A stretch of 64,000 nt of DNA from assembly GCA_964058845.1 (NCBI GenBank), contig CAXKVR010000031.1, forward strand, positions 496,001-560,000, written 5' to 3'. This document shows positions 44,397 through 56,944 of this stretch, piece after piece. Position 1 is the stretch's first letter; every line of letters starts with the position of its first letter. The translations under genes were made by a program, and so were the position numbers. The notes under the pieces are model-generated. The model was not told the DNA's origin. It searched no databases and saw nothing but the letters and a program-made list of their open reading frames with translations. Origin of the DNA: Carex sylvatica. Lineage: Eukaryota > Streptophyta > Magnoliopsida > Poales > Cyperaceae.

Positions 44397-46940
44397 TTAG
44401 TAGTTTGGATTCATATACCATTGTTCGCTCTCTTCGGCACCATCAGAATCCTCACGTCGCGCCTCGGTACCGCTTTCTTCAGTGTCGGCTTCAGATGATG
44501 ATGGTTGTTGAGGCACATGTTGCGTACGCTCTTCAGTAGCAATCCAATCCTTCAAGCGCACAAGTCTCTCAAAAACATGTGCACCCAACTTACTTCGTTT
44601 ATCGGAGAGGATCCAGTTCGCCGAACTGAAACAACTTTCAGAAGGGACGGTTGATACGGGCACGACAAATACGTCGCGGGCCATCATCGCCAGCGTTAGC
44701 AAAGAACTTTGATGCCTCCTCCACCATGCCATCACGTCAAGTCCTTGTTCACTTTCGTTGATCATCGATATATAGCCCAATAACTCGTTTGTGGATGTGT
44801 GCGGTTGGCTCTCCGACTGAAAATCTGCTAATAATCCACCACTGCTAGTGCTCCTAGAAGTGAAACTATTAAATAATTAAAAAAATTAGTGGACAAATAA
44901 TGTAGATATTATAAATAATAAAGATTGAAAACACATGTATATCTATATTCATACCTAGGGGCGGCACGGGACGAAGCTGGGTTTCGGTTGTCACTCATTC
45001 TAGAGTGGTATATGTTAAACATCTCATCGAACTTCGAATTCACGTAAGCCTCCACCCCGGTTAAGTCTAAATATAAATTCTGTTTGTACCTCTCAACTAC
45101 TTTGATCGTGTAAAACTTCTTGTATGCCGGGTGGAGGCAGTTTGCTATAATGGCTATGAGAGGTACATCTTCCCAATATTTTAGGAATTTTTGTTTCATG
45201 GCATCTACAATTGGCGTGAGAGATGCATCACAGATTTTAGCTTGTTCCAATTCGCAATACACCTTGGAGATGTCATAGAGATGTCTCAGCAACTCAAACG
45301 ACGTCGGTGAGTACGAGCATGATAGTTAAACGGTTGCAGTAAAAAAGATTCCTAGGAATTTGCTAAGCCTTTGCAGTTTATCCCATTCTTCGTCAATGAG
45401 TTCGAATTGCAATGCCTCGGGGTTGGAGCTTCTCAAAAACTCCCCTATGACAGCTTTGTAAGGAAGGCATCGGTTCAACAACCTATATGTTGAGTTCCAA
45501 CGGGTATCTATATCCCAAGGTACCTTCAACTTGCTCAATCTATAGGTATAATGCAGCAAACTGTTGTTTTCTTTCTTGGTTTGAAACAATGTGGTTGAGG
45601 GCATTCTTAAATTTAATTATTAATAGTTTTACGGCTTCTGTTTTTAGACCCACCTTCACGACGAGGTTAAGAACGTGGCAAGCACACTTTTGGTGAAACA
45701 TTTCACCATTCATGATCGGGTTTAGTGACCGTTTAAAAATCTCAATGGAAGCAATGTTGTTGCTAGCATTATCGAAAGATATAGAAAAAATCTTGTTACC
45801 CAAATTCCTCTTAAGGTTATACTCTTCTAAAACCTCAATAATGGATTTGAAAATTACATTTGCAGTGTGGGGGGGGGGGGGAAAATCCAAATCTCGAAAA
45901 CTTAATATTCTTTTTTGTAATACCCAATGATCATCGATCCAATGGCCGATAATACAAGAGTACCCAAGGCCATGTTTACCGGCAGTCCATATATCGGAGG
46001 TAATTGACACCTTATTGTTTTGGTATGCAAATTGAGCTTTAAGGTCGTTTTTGGTCGAGGTAAACTGATTTTTTATTTCACTAACCATCTTTCTATGATA
46101 GATCCTCTTGTACATTGGTTGACCTAACCCCCGAATGCATAACCGGGCAAAACTCGTGCAACCACCCATACTTATTGGTTATTTTTTATGGGTAATGTAC
46201 CGGGCCAATTCACTAAGCATTTTTGATTCATCGAATTTTGGATTTGTTCTGGTACCATCCGCGTTTATAAGGGTTTGGATTTGTCTCGGTTCAGGATTTT
46301 CAGTTGGAACCTCACCCTTTTTTTCGTGCATTGCGGCATTTCTCTTAAAACTACTCATACCACTAGTTTGTTTATACTCAAAAAAAATTCGGCAATTTTT
46401 TACCTTACATTGTAGAAAATTCATAATGTTGCTCTTCCCTCTGGTAATATTGTAAAATTTTGCCCACGGTTGATTGTATTCGGGAGGAGGTCTTTTAGTC
46501 TTCTTTCCTGCTGGTTCTTGCGGCGGGTCACTTGTCGAAGGAAGGACAACTTCTTATTGAATTTCAGGTTCACCTGTCGAAGGTGTACCTCCTACAGGAG
46601 CAGTGTCAGTGAATTGACTCGATGCTACAGAAGAAGAGCCAATGCCTCCATATGTATACTGTGGTGTCGGTTGAAGTGTTTCTTGTGGAATGTATACATT
46701 TGGATCGTTTGAAGTATAATACAGTGGCGGCGCACTCATTTGTGGGGGTTGTTGATAATTCAAATCTAGCATTTGGTTCCTTCTTTGATAATTTGGTGGA
46801 TAATTTTGTGGATAATTAGGTGGTGCAATTTGGGAGGAACTTTATGGATAATTTTGTGGATAATTTGGTATTTGCGGGCCAAAAATATCGGCTGACAGTC
46901 TCGCGATATCATCTTGCACGGAATCACGATGAGATGACAT
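44397..46940 (-). pseudogene. hAT (Ac/RICESLEEPER-like) transposase, decayed
   Basis: Reading leftwards from ATG 46938-46940: a Pro/Tyr/Asn-rich N-terminus with PNYPQNYP repeats; a BED-type zinc finger (WAKFYNITRG, CKVKNC, AMHEKK, His) at about 46450-46330; KVSITSDIWTAG and SCIIGHWIDDHW of the RNase H-like core; FSISFDNASNN; MFHQKCACHVLNLVVKVG; VPWDIDTRWNSTYRLL; and the C-terminal dimerisation block FVVPVSTVPSESCFSSANWI. An intron at about 44850-44955 is likely. Damage: TAA codons in the N-terminal region (near 46843 and 46558), a frameshift near 45545 and a TAA where the family has QLSCSYSPTS (near 45328). A G12-13 run near 45870 sits in the coding strand. The protein is non-functional as read. 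Confidence 0.88.
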
Positions 46941-47039
46941 TTATTAAACCTATTCAAAATAATAAATGTAAATTACTTGACATATTAAAAAAATATATGT
47001 AACCTATTTATTTCACCTATTCAAAATAATTATAACATA

Positions 47040-47292
47040 CATTGAAAAATAAAAAACAGAATTTAAAAAACAGAAACTAAAAAACAGAAATTAAAAAACA
47101 GAATTTAAAAAACAGAATTTAAAAATCAGAATTTAAAAATCAGAAATTATAAAACAGAGTTTAAAAAACAGAAACTAAAAAACAGAAATTAAAAAACAGA
47201 AATTAAAAAACAGAAATTAAAACACAGAAATTAAAACACAGAATTTAAAAAACAGAAATTAAAAAACAGAATTTAAAAAACAGAAATTAAAA
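47040..47292. repeat. Minisatellite, about 14-bp unit AAAAAACAGAAATT
   Basis: Roughly seventeen tandem units of AAAAAACAGAA(A/T)TT, with small variants, at the 5' side of the hAT transposase pseudogene. Confidence 0.85.
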
Positions 47293-47299
47293 ATAAATA

Positions 47300-47680
47300 T
47301 AATTACTTCACATATTCAAATCTATAAAACTAATGTATTTTAAAAAACCTATTAAAAATAAATCCGAATTTTAAAAAATAAATCTAACATATTCAAAACA
47401 AATATAATCACTTCACATATTCAAATCTATAAAACTAACATATTTTAAAAAACCTATTAAAAATAAATCCGAATTTTGAAAAATAAATCTAACCTATTCA
47501 AAACAAATATAATCACTTAACATATTCAAATCTATAAAACTAACCTATTTTAAAAAACCTATTAAAAATAAATTCGAATTTTGAAAAATAAATCTAATAT
47601 ATTCAAAACAAATATAATCACTTTACATATTCAAATCTATAAAACTAACCTATTTTAAAAAACCTATTAAAAATAAATCT
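47300..47680. repeat. Tandem array of a 105-bp unit, about 3.6 copies
   Basis: The phrase CATATTCAAATCTATAAAAC recurs with an exact period of about 105 bp (near 47309, 47414, 47519 and 47624). Units differ by a few bases. The array lies between the minisatellite and the right hAT end. Confidence 0.85.
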
Positions 47681-48499
47681 GAGAATTGAGATTGAGAGAA
47701 TGAGAGTGAATTTTTTGAGAGGAAGAGGGAGTATTTAAAGAAAATATTGGGAGGGAATAAAATTTGAAAAAAAAAAAAAAAAACCGACGGGACGGTGGGT
47801 CCGGCCGGTCGGGTTTGATTAGATCGGCCCGGGCCCAGTTGAACCGGCGGCAAATTCAAAATTTCAAAAAAATTTGAATTTTTAACGGGTCGGGTACGGG
47901 CGTAATTCGGGCCGGGTTTGCCCGGGTATTGAACCAAATAACCGTACCCTACCCGCTTTATGTCCATACCCGTTTACCCGGGCTCGGGCACAGGTACCCC
48001 GGGTACCGGGCACGGGCGGGTCGGGCGGCCCTCTAGCCACATCTAATTCTTGCCGTATTCAATATCAAATAAATTTCTACAACATTAGCCTTTCCTCATT
48101 AAATCCTGTGTAATATTCATAGTTTCATACATTTTTTTTTTTGTAAATGAGCAGAACAAGTTGAATTTTTGTTGAATTTTTATTATATTTTATTTAAATG
48201 AATTATGACAATTTGTTAAATTTTGATACTCATAAGTCATAACTCGTGAGTCGCTCATTTATCAACTCGTTTAAACTCGTTCATTTATTTAATGAGCGAG
48301 TATGAGCATACCTTAACTCGCTCATTAACACCACGAGTACTTATCCTCTCACGTACCGAACTGAGTACAATACTTACGAGTTGACTCACGAGTCACGAGC
48401 CAACTCGAATTACTTGCGAGTTGAATTCAAGTCAACTAGCTAGCTGGACTCAGTATTCCCAACTCGAGTCAACTCGACTCACCACTATCTTGCTAGTTG

Positions 48500-49494
48500 A
48501 ATTCGAGTTATCCATAACTCGAGCTAATAGGATGGCTATGTACATATGGGGGTCCGTTTTGAGATTTGTGATAGATTAAAACTGACGACTTAGATCACAT
48601 TGTACTCTGTCAGGTATTGTACTTGATTTGAATTCGCATAACCACCCGGTACACAGACAGTAATCGTCAAACCAATAAACTAAATTTAGTGACCGTTTGT
48701 CACTTCTAATCTTTTCAGAATGAGATCAAACTTCTGAAAGAAAACGTCAATCATATCAGCATGTGTGGAAAAGGTGAAATATATAAAAAGAACAGCAGAT
48801 TTTCTTCATACTCTTTGCGGGAAGAAAAAGTTCTTCCGGAAATTAAAACATGTACTTGTATCCTGTTTTAGCTTTAGTACTTGATGCAGAAAACTTAATA
48901 TTATGATGTAATATTTGGTATTTGATGAACTGGATAGGTATCTGGTACCAATAGTTTGGTACCAGTATTAGTGGTGATTTGTCGGTACTGATCGACTTTG
49001 CCCCTCTCTAAAATTTTTTTTGTCTCTCTCTGGATGTTTGATTTGTAATTCGGATTAAATTTAGTGTTAAAATCAAAATAAATCTCATGAATTATGATTG
49101 ATAATTAGAATTATAAGTTAAACATTAGAAATTACAAGTTAGTGTATAAAATTATAAGACAAAATATTATTTTTTTATCAAATATCTAATTAATTAATTG
49201 GTTTAAATTCGATTAGCTATTTAAATCCGATTCAATATTTTTTTGCCAATCCTGAATCTGCCTCTGGACGTATGATTTCGTTGTTGCATTTGTTATGAAA
49301 TCAGTGGAGTAGTTCGCTATTAACAAATAAAATAAAATAAAGCATGTACTTAATATTGTATGCCCGATCTCGTTCTTTTCGTGAAATTAAAATATTAGTA
49401 TAATGAATAATTCGAAATCTTGTTATGACGTGAATAATTGGAAGCGGGCTAACAAAGGACCGAAACTTTCGGCCGAAACAGGCTGATACATTGT
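48500..49494. other. Spacer between hAT and MULE, no gene seen
   Basis: AT-rich. A short perfect inverted repeat CTGGTACCAA/TTGGTACCAG lies near 48935-48960. No coding exon was recognised. Confidence 0.5.
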
Positions 49495-49503
49495 TTCGAG
49501 GAC
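49495..49503. repeat. Left 9-bp target duplication of the MULE
   Basis: TTCGAGGAC, identical to 57560-57568. Confidence 0.9.
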
Positions 49504-50575
49504 CCCGAATTTTTTATTAATAGAAAATAAATAAATATAATATTGAAATACGGGATTGGCTTCGAGTTTTTTCGAGAAATGAGTAGATCGGGAATAAATA
49601 TACCGTCCTATGGGACGGGACTAAACAACCCGTGTTAATTAGTGTTAGTGAAAAAAAAAAATGAAAATCTGGACGGTGAGGTAAGACCCATCTGGGATTT
49701 AGCAGAAAAAAAAAAAAAATTCAGACGGTGAGGTAAGACCCATCCAGAATTTAGCGAAAAAAAAAAATCGAACGGGATTTTTAATACCGTCTCACACCGA
49801 AATAACCCCTGACCATCCTTCTTTTTTCTCGCTCTCGCTCTCTTCGCTCGTCCCTTTCGCTGTCTCTCTTTCACTCAAAGAAACGCGGTGTCCCTCAAAA
49901 ATGCCTTCTCTGGGACGGAACCAGATAGTCCGTCCGAACCCCGCCACCACACCTCAGTCCCGCCCCTCCCGATCTCTCCATTAAGGTATTTTATTTATTT
50001 ATATAAAATTAAAATAAATTAGTGTATAAGTTAATTGATAATAATTTTTAATTTGATTTATTATCAAACTATTGATTATAGTGAATTTTATTAGTTTGTT
50101 AATTGTATTTTAAAAGAATTGATAAATTAGAGTTTATAAAAATTAATTTGTTTTAGACCCATTTGATATGGTATAATTAATTTCGTTTAATTTATTTATT
50201 TAAATTAGTCTATAGCAAATAATTGAGAGAGTTGATAGCATTATTTTAATTATTGTTGAGATTAGTTGCAATTTATTAGATATGAATAATTTGTAGTATT
50301 ATTTTGAAAATATTTTAGCGTAAAGTTTATAATTCATTTATTTTGGATTTTTGGTAATGCAAGTAATTTAGGTAATGTATGTACTTATTTTCTTAATCTA
50401 TTATGAAAATGAATTGAATTAATTAGATTTTATTTTATTAGTTTGTTAAGTGTATTTTGCAAGAAGTGATAAATTAGATAATTTATTCATCTTGTATTTT
50501 ATTTATTTCTTAATTTATTTATTCTTGTGAGTTTTAGAGTTCATAGGTAATTGTTTAATTTAGTAATTTATTTAA

Positions 50576-50981
50576 GAGGAGGGTTCAAATGCACCATCAT
50601 TTTGGTACTCCAATATGCACCATGTCCTTTATCTTTATTTTCAAAGTTCGAACAATCGATCCGAACCGCTCAACATGATCTTCATAATAAAATATGCTTG
50701 GAGACCAAATTTTATATTTTTTAGAATTTTTTTACTATTTTTTTAGATAGATACAAAATCACATTTTTAAGGAGATTTTGGACCATTCGATAAAGTCATA
50801 TTGTACCTATCTAAAAAAATAGTAAAATAATTCTAAAAAATATATAATTTGGTCTCCAAGCATATTTTATTATGAAGACCATGTTGAGCGGTTCGGATCG
50901 ACTGTTCGGACTTTGAAAATGGAGATCAAGGACGTGGTGCATATTGGAGTACCAAAATGATGGTGCATTGGAACCCTCCTC
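50576..50981. mobile_element. 406-bp fold-back MITE with 9-bp duplication, nested in the MULE
   Basis: The ends are GAGGAGGGTTCAAATGCACC and its near-perfect reverse complement GGTGCATTGGAACCCTCCTC. Complementarity extends over most of the element (for example TTTGGAGTACTCC-like and TTGGAGACCAAATTTTA blocks on both arms). TTTATTTAA flanks it on both sides (50567-50575 and 50982-50990). The 9-bp duplication points to Mutator-type mobilisation. Confidence 0.92.
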
Positions 50982-51052
50982 TTTATTTAATAGTGTGAGT
51001 GGTTAGTAAATTGAGAGTGTTATTAATTCTTTCAAAATGTTATACATGCAGA

Positions 51053-53266
51053 ATGTCAAGCAGTCGTGATCCGTGTGTCACTTCAGATGCTGCAGCTGCA
51101 TATGATGATGTTGGTTTTGATCCGACATGGTCAGCAAATAATTTTAGCAATTTATTATGGATGCCACATGACCAACATAAGGTCTCATAAATCTATGACA
51201 ATGTAAGTTACTCCATAAATCATATAATATATTTTTTATAAAATGATATAACTATTTGAATTACAATGTTTTATTTTAATCAATTTGTATAACATTGACA
51301 GGATTACAGAGATATAGGAGTGGACCCTCGACATTTCTGGACTGGGATTGCGTACCACCACCTTTGCAAACCATTTTTGCTTAGACTCAGTTTGTATCAG
51401 GTTTCTCAAATGGATCACATAAAAATTGACCCATCACTCCTCCTTAGTCTCGTGGAGCGATAGGGACCAGAGACCCACAGTTTTCATTTTTTCGTGGAAG
51501 AGATGACAATTACGCTACAAGATGTTTCTTGTCTCTGGGCGCTGCCGATCATAGGGTTACTAGTGATGGGTCCTTCGGACCATACTTGGTCTATCTTAGT
51601 GGATCAGCTTATTGGAAATGGGACCGTAAGTGCGGTTCTTAAAAATAAGAAGAGATCAAGGCCAAACGACGCGGAAGAGGTTCGAACGACTTTTGGGTAT
51701 GCTATAAATATGAAGGAGTTGCATAATCGATTTGCTGCAATGCCAAACACACAACCGGGTGAGCCTACAAAGGAGCAGGTATGCTAGTACACAAGAGCGT
51801 ATGTAAACGATTTGTTCGGGTCTATGTTTTCTGCCGATTCATCGGGAGATTCGATTCCGGCAATGTATTTATAATTTCTACAAAATCTTGATTCTCCAGA
51901 ACAGTACAACTGGTGTGGGGTTGTTCTAGCTTATCTCTACAGGAGCCTTTGTGTTGCGGTTCAGCGTAAAACAAAGCGTATGTCAGGGTCAACTGTGCTT
52001 CTATAACATTGGTGTTGGCCTCGTTTACCGACCGATTGTCCTCATCCCTTACATGATTGGAATACATATTGGGGCAAGGCAAATCAAGAAAAGTGTCCAG
52101 CATTCAGAGATAAGTGGTGTTGTCTCTATGATTATCGCCAAGATTACAATCAGAGTGGAGTTAGTTACTTTCGCAACGAACTGCAGAAGCTCGAAGATTA
52201 CATGGTAAAATGGGAGCCTTACAACGCGATGTTAAATGAGATACCGTGTAAGCTGCCATCACGAGTTATTAACGTAAATGGTGTATGGCTAGCTCGTGTA
52301 CCACTTGTGCACTTTTGGATAATTGAGCATTATTACACAGATCGTGTGATGCGGTAGTTTGGGTATGCACAGCCTATCCCGCCACCACTGCCACTCCCCG
52401 AGGATGAGGTACGCCGGTTACATAAATTTATTCACAGTGCAATGTGAGCCTAGTAAATTGGTCTAATGTGCATCATAATTACGTAAATGAGGCATCTAAT
52501 CCATAAAATCACTTGGTTGTTACGACCGGGTATTGGAGTCATTACGACTAAATTATTTTTATAGAGAACGGAGGACCTAGTTTGGCAGTTCATGTCAAAG
52601 TTGTTGGACAACCCGGTGTACGCCCCAGTTTATCACACAGTACATAGTCAAGTCCATCAGGTAATAATTTCATTACTTATGATGTTTAATTTTAATAATC
52701 GTTGATATAATTTATTAAGTACTAAAGTAATTATTATAGGAATCAGAGGTTCCTATCACGTTCGCACAAGACAATAAAGGACCTAGTCAGGTCTATCAGG
52801 TAATTTTATCTCTCTTGAAATAAATTTTAACTAATCGTTTATTATGTTTGTTACAAATAATAAAATAATTATTACAGGGAGTGAATATGTTTGTCAGTTG
52901 GAATGAGACATACAATCAGGCGTATCCTTAGTGTGCGCAATACATGGGTCATACAGGACCTAGTCCGGTATATCAGGTAATAATTTCAAAATTTTATGTT
53001 TTATTTAAATGATAGTCGATTATGTTTATTAAATACTAAAATGATTGTTGTAGGATTCAAATCATATCGAATTGGCCCCGCTAGATGTTACTAGTGCACA
53101 AGACAACATAAGACCTAATATGGTCGTTACGCCATGTACACAAGCAGTGGAGGCCTTTTTTCCATCGTACAATAATATTTATGTCAGGCATAGGAGAGTG
53201 GACAATCAAGAAGCTAGACCAAAACGAAGATACCCAGAGCGAGATCAAAATTTATGTCACTTATGA
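51053..53266 (+). pseudogene. Plant mobile domain (PMD) gene of the MULE, decayed
   Basis: From ATG 51053 the frame reads SSSRDPCVTSDAAAAYDDVG. Later exons give DPRHFWTGIAYHHLC, EEMTITLQDVSCLWALPIIG, LFGSMFSADSSGDSIPAMYL, YNWCGVVLAYLYRSLC and VPLVHFWIIEHYYTDRVMR, the same PMD blocks as the gene at 21.7-24.5 kb. At least six in-frame stops interrupt it (for example after LVER near 51462, after EQVC near 51785, after PAMYL near 51870 and after DRVMR near 52356). After the PMD come four small exons, the second and third ending in near-identical GPSQVYQ/GPSPVYQ plus GTAAT donor sequence, and a last exon ending RRYPERDQNLCHL and TGA. The copy cannot make a full protein. Confidence 0.8.
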
Positions 53267-53966
53267 TGACCTTATACCGAAAAGTTTCTTTTTTATAAGT
53301 AAAATTTTTGTCTCGTTCTTTGTACACGACCCTCTCATCATTCACATTGATCTCATGTTCACCGTGCACACCGAGTGGCATGAAATTCATTTCTAGACAC
53401 TTTTTGATTCTTTTTGCTAATAACTCTTCAACTCTGTTGTATTTGGGGCACCACTAATTGCTTTAAAAACAGAAAATAATCTCAATTAAAAGTAAATAGA
53501 AGAGTTTAGAGAAATTTGACACGCGGGATGACAACGGAGTTCGACAAAACAAAGGCCTACGTCTTCAGGGCTTCGCAACCTTTTCTAGGTGCGCATTTCT
53601 ATTACCCAATACAAAAAGATTGCAACTTATGAACCGTTAAGCCCTTACAATCAAAGCGAAAAGTCAATCGGCCAACTAAGAACGAGATCCGGCGAGCTCT
53701 TACAACTAAGGGAAGTCACACGGCCTCCTAGAGATGAGAACATGGTCTCTAAGTTTAAGCTATTAAAGAGAAACACTCAATAGATCACTCTAATCTAATC
53801 TAACTTGAGATTAGTAAAGTGGGTTTGAGATTGTTTGAGGGATTTTAAAGTTTTAAGCTCTCACAACAATGGAGTAACTAAAGTTCTCAGAAAATCGTGT
53901 TTTAGAAGTTTAGGGTCGGCTATGATGCTTTGGGAGAAAGCCCTATTTATAGAAACAACTCAAAAA

Positions 53967-54565
53967 TGAGCTAAGTGAGCTAAAACGTTACCAACGTTTT
54001 AGTTCAAAATGCGATTTAGAGTTTTAATTTTCTGATAGCTCAGCTAATCGATCAAAACGTTATCAACGATTGTATAACATTATGTAACGTTTTGCACTGA
54101 CTCAAACTTGATCAAAAATAGGAATTTCTAAAACTCATAATTAATTAAATCGTTACAACGTTTAATTAAGTAAATCGTTATAACTATTTAACAAACGTTA
54201 CAACGTTTGATTTTGAATTCTGAGACAATTGTGCTTAAAGCTCTGACACTCTTGAAACGTTACAACGGTTGTAAAATGTTGTAACGTTTTAAGTAGAATC
54301 TAGACAGCTGTGCTTAGCAGTTCTGACATTTTCTAAAACGTTACAACGGTTGTAAAACGTTGTAACATTTCAGATTAATTCTGCACAGTTGTATTTCAGC
54401 TGTTATGACAAACTAAAACGTTGTAACGTTTTATGAAACCGTTACAACGTTTTAAGTTGTTTCTGCATTTGATCAATTATTTCTTCAGCGTTTCTGATAT
54501 GCCTAAAACGTTACAATGTTTTACAAACGTTATCAACGTTTTACAAACGTTATCAACGTTTTATC
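53967..54565. repeat. Cluster of AACGTT(N3)AACGTT-type palindromic motifs
   Basis: More than a dozen AACGTTACAACGTT/AACGTTATCAACGTT-like motifs, on both strands by symmetry, lie at irregular spacing within 600 bp between the convergent PMD and transposase genes of the MULE. The adjoining 53.4-53.97 kb shows no gene that I recognise. Confidence 0.7.
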
Positions 54566-54777
54566 CCTGTTTAAACAGCCTCAAACTTACTTTACTAAGT
54601 TTCTGATTTTACAATTTGAATTCTTGATAAGTGTCTTCATAATTTTTTCAGTCCAAGTATTTCATTATGCAATTCCATTTGACTTGAACCTACATATTTT
54701 TTTAAACTAAAAGAAATTGTAAAATTCAATAATTGTATGTTTTTGTAAATTAGTCAAATAGACGAAAAAGATTATTG

Positions 54778-56944
54778 CTACAACCAACAAACTTGCTCTG
54801 ACCAAAGTTGTTGACTAGCTAGGCGAGCCATTGCTTTCTCTCGTCTATCCCTAAACCAAGCGAGACACTTGTAATATGTGTCTTCCACGAGTACAAAAAC
54901 TGGCAATCTCCGGCTATATTTGAATACTGCATTCAACGATTCAGATCCGTTAGTAGTCATAATTTTCCAACGAGCACCGTTGTCCATGCATTGATACACC
55001 TTCCATGGTTTAGGGATCTCATTATGATTGGTATCTTGATATTTATTGACATTATTTAAGTACGCAACTGCATCTGAATTTTTATTTCGTAATATTTCGA
55101 AGAACTCCTCAAACCTCCGTGGCTTGTTTTTGTTCACAAGTATTTTAAATAGGTCACAAAGTTTTTTATTGTGTACTTTTTTTATCAAATTCTTGGCAAT
55201 GTGTTTGTGAGCACAATCTGTGAACGCACTCGCCACCATCCTCGTACCAACCACCATATCTATCAGTGAATACTTTCTTGATCCCTATGTGCCGATCAGA
55301 AACAACGCACATGAACTTATTACCAATTGCCTCCATACGCAACCACCTCATGAACAATCCCCATGTCTGGAAACTCTCTTCCCTGACTAATGCAAAAGCC
55401 AGAGGAAGCAACTGGTTCTCAGCATCGTAACCGCACGCTATTAGCAATCTCCCTTAATACCTATCAGAAAGGAAGCATGCATCAATACTAATGATTGGCC
55501 TGAGATAAGACACTGCAGCAATGCACGGACCGTAAGCCCACGCAGTTGTCTTAAACAAACTTTCTGTTAGATCTCCCGTGGGTTTGTGCGCAACTCCGTA
55601 TTTTGTTTCTGGATTGTTTCTTTTAATTGCTTTCAATAGTGGAGTGAGAAGGTTGTAAGATTTTTCCCAACTACCGAATAGTTGTGCGATTACCAGCTCT
55701 CGGCCACGCCACAACTTGTTATATTTGGGAGTGATTTTCTTGTAGACTTTACGGACTAGTCTTTTAACGCTTTTAATGGTTAAGGCAATATTTTTTCTAA
55801 TATCTTCTCGTATAACATCGGCGGCCGTTTCTGCAGTTAATTGTGCATGATCAGTACGAGAAGCATCGACATGGCATGTATGTGGTCCTGAAATTGTTCT
55901 AATTTTCCAGTTAGATGAAAATAATTTCGACTTGCATACAAACGACACGTACACCTGGTGTCCTTGCAATTGACTACCATGCTAGTTCTATTGCTCTTTG
56001 TAATTTTTACTTTAATATTCTTTCTGATGTGATAATCATTTATTTTCAATCGTAGAGCCTCTTTTGAAGAGAACTCATTACCTACAGCAAGTGTATCATG
56101 AAGATGTTGGGACCTACTGAAGAAGTTGACATCTGCGGGTTGAAATGCTGAGGTGTCATTGAAGCTTGCCACAGGGTGACTTACACTATGGTCAGATATG
56201 GGAAAATGTTCAGCCTGAACGCGTGGTGTTTGGTGTGATTGTGTCGAGGTATCATCCCGGACATCCCCTTCTAAATTATTTTCATCATCCCAGTCGGCGT
56301 CATCCTCACATGAGTCAGCGTCGTCTTCGTCATCACTTTGCGGCACATCATCAAAATCAGTATTAGGATTAGCTACCTCCAGTGGATCGGTCCATGGGCT
56401 ATTCTGATTATTGTATTCTGTCTGAACAGACGGTGGCAACTCGTTCACATTGGGATAAGGATGCAAATAAAGGTCTTGCCTCGGTGTTTGTTGTGTTGGA
56501 TAGAATTCAAAGAAATTGAGACCCACATAGTTACCACTATATTGGGCTTGTCGAAGTTCTGATTGTGTTTCCGATACCATACTATCAACGAATAACTACG
56601 GTTGCATTTCACCGATGATTGGATCCAACTCTATGTATAAATCGAGAAAAGTATACTGGGTTTGGGCACGCATACTTTGGATATAAATACCTCTCCAACT
56701 CTGATCGCACACGATTTCAATTTTCTCATAATAACGTCGGGCTTTGTACCAACATTAACCCGTGCATGTGCTTTTAGGTTATACTCATTCTCGGAATATC
56801 CAAGTTGGCGATAAATTCACCTTTCACATCATACCAACCGTATTCATCAGTCACACTCAATGAGAATCGAGGACTAATACTATACTCTACTCCTTTACGA
56901 CTGTGTCGTATTTCACCACCAAAATAAATCCTCAGCATCAACAT
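54778..56944 (-). pseudogene. MuDR-type MULE transposase, decayed
   Basis: Starting at ATG 56942-56944 the minus strand reads LRIYFGGEIRHSRKGVEYS (N-terminal MULE domain), then an acidic linker (DDVPQSDDEDDADSCEDD). The MuDR DNA-binding region follows (CKDTRCTCRLYASRN, TISGPHTCHVDASRTDHAQL), then the DDE core: LRPIISIDACFLSDRY (first Asp), LIACGYDAENQLLPLAFALV, CVVSDRHIGIKKVF (second Asp), HIAKNLIKKV, and TTNGSESLNAVFKYSRRLP near the Glu. Damage: a TAA after LSDRY where the family has Arg, a TAG after GEMQP, and frameshifts near 56780, 55930 and 55210. The frame ends at 54778 before any SWIM zinc finger. It is inactive as read. Confidence 0.88.

Larger units (their letters stand above)
43515..48035. 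mobile_element. hAT transposon, 4.5 kb, with 8-bp target duplication
   Basis: GCCACATC occurs at 43507-43514 and 48036-48043, just outside termini TAGGGATTTGC and GGCCCTCTA (short imperfect TIR TAGGG/TAGAGGG). Both subterminal zones are crowded with GGGTACGGG/CCCGTACCC repeats, as usual for hAT ends. A transposase pseudogene fills the centre on the minus strand. The left interior contains no gene, and the right interior holds two tandem arrays. Confidence 0.88.
43371..48490. mobile_element. Possible outer non-autonomous element into which the hAT inserted
   Basis: Both flanks of the hAT carry matching blocks in direct orientation: AACTCGTGAGTCGCT, TTTAAACTCGTTCATTTA and TTAATGAGCGAGYATGAGCAT (43395-43490 and 48243-48320), with many ACTCG motifs to about 48480. 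TAGGGGTGA at 43371 and TCACCACTA near 48490 could be its degenerate ends. No target duplication was confirmed, so the extent is uncertain. Confidence 0.4.

Noticed and set aside
54516..54710. Short frame in the AACGTT cluster
   Set aside because: Arises from repeated TTACAAACGTTATC units. No similarity to a known protein.
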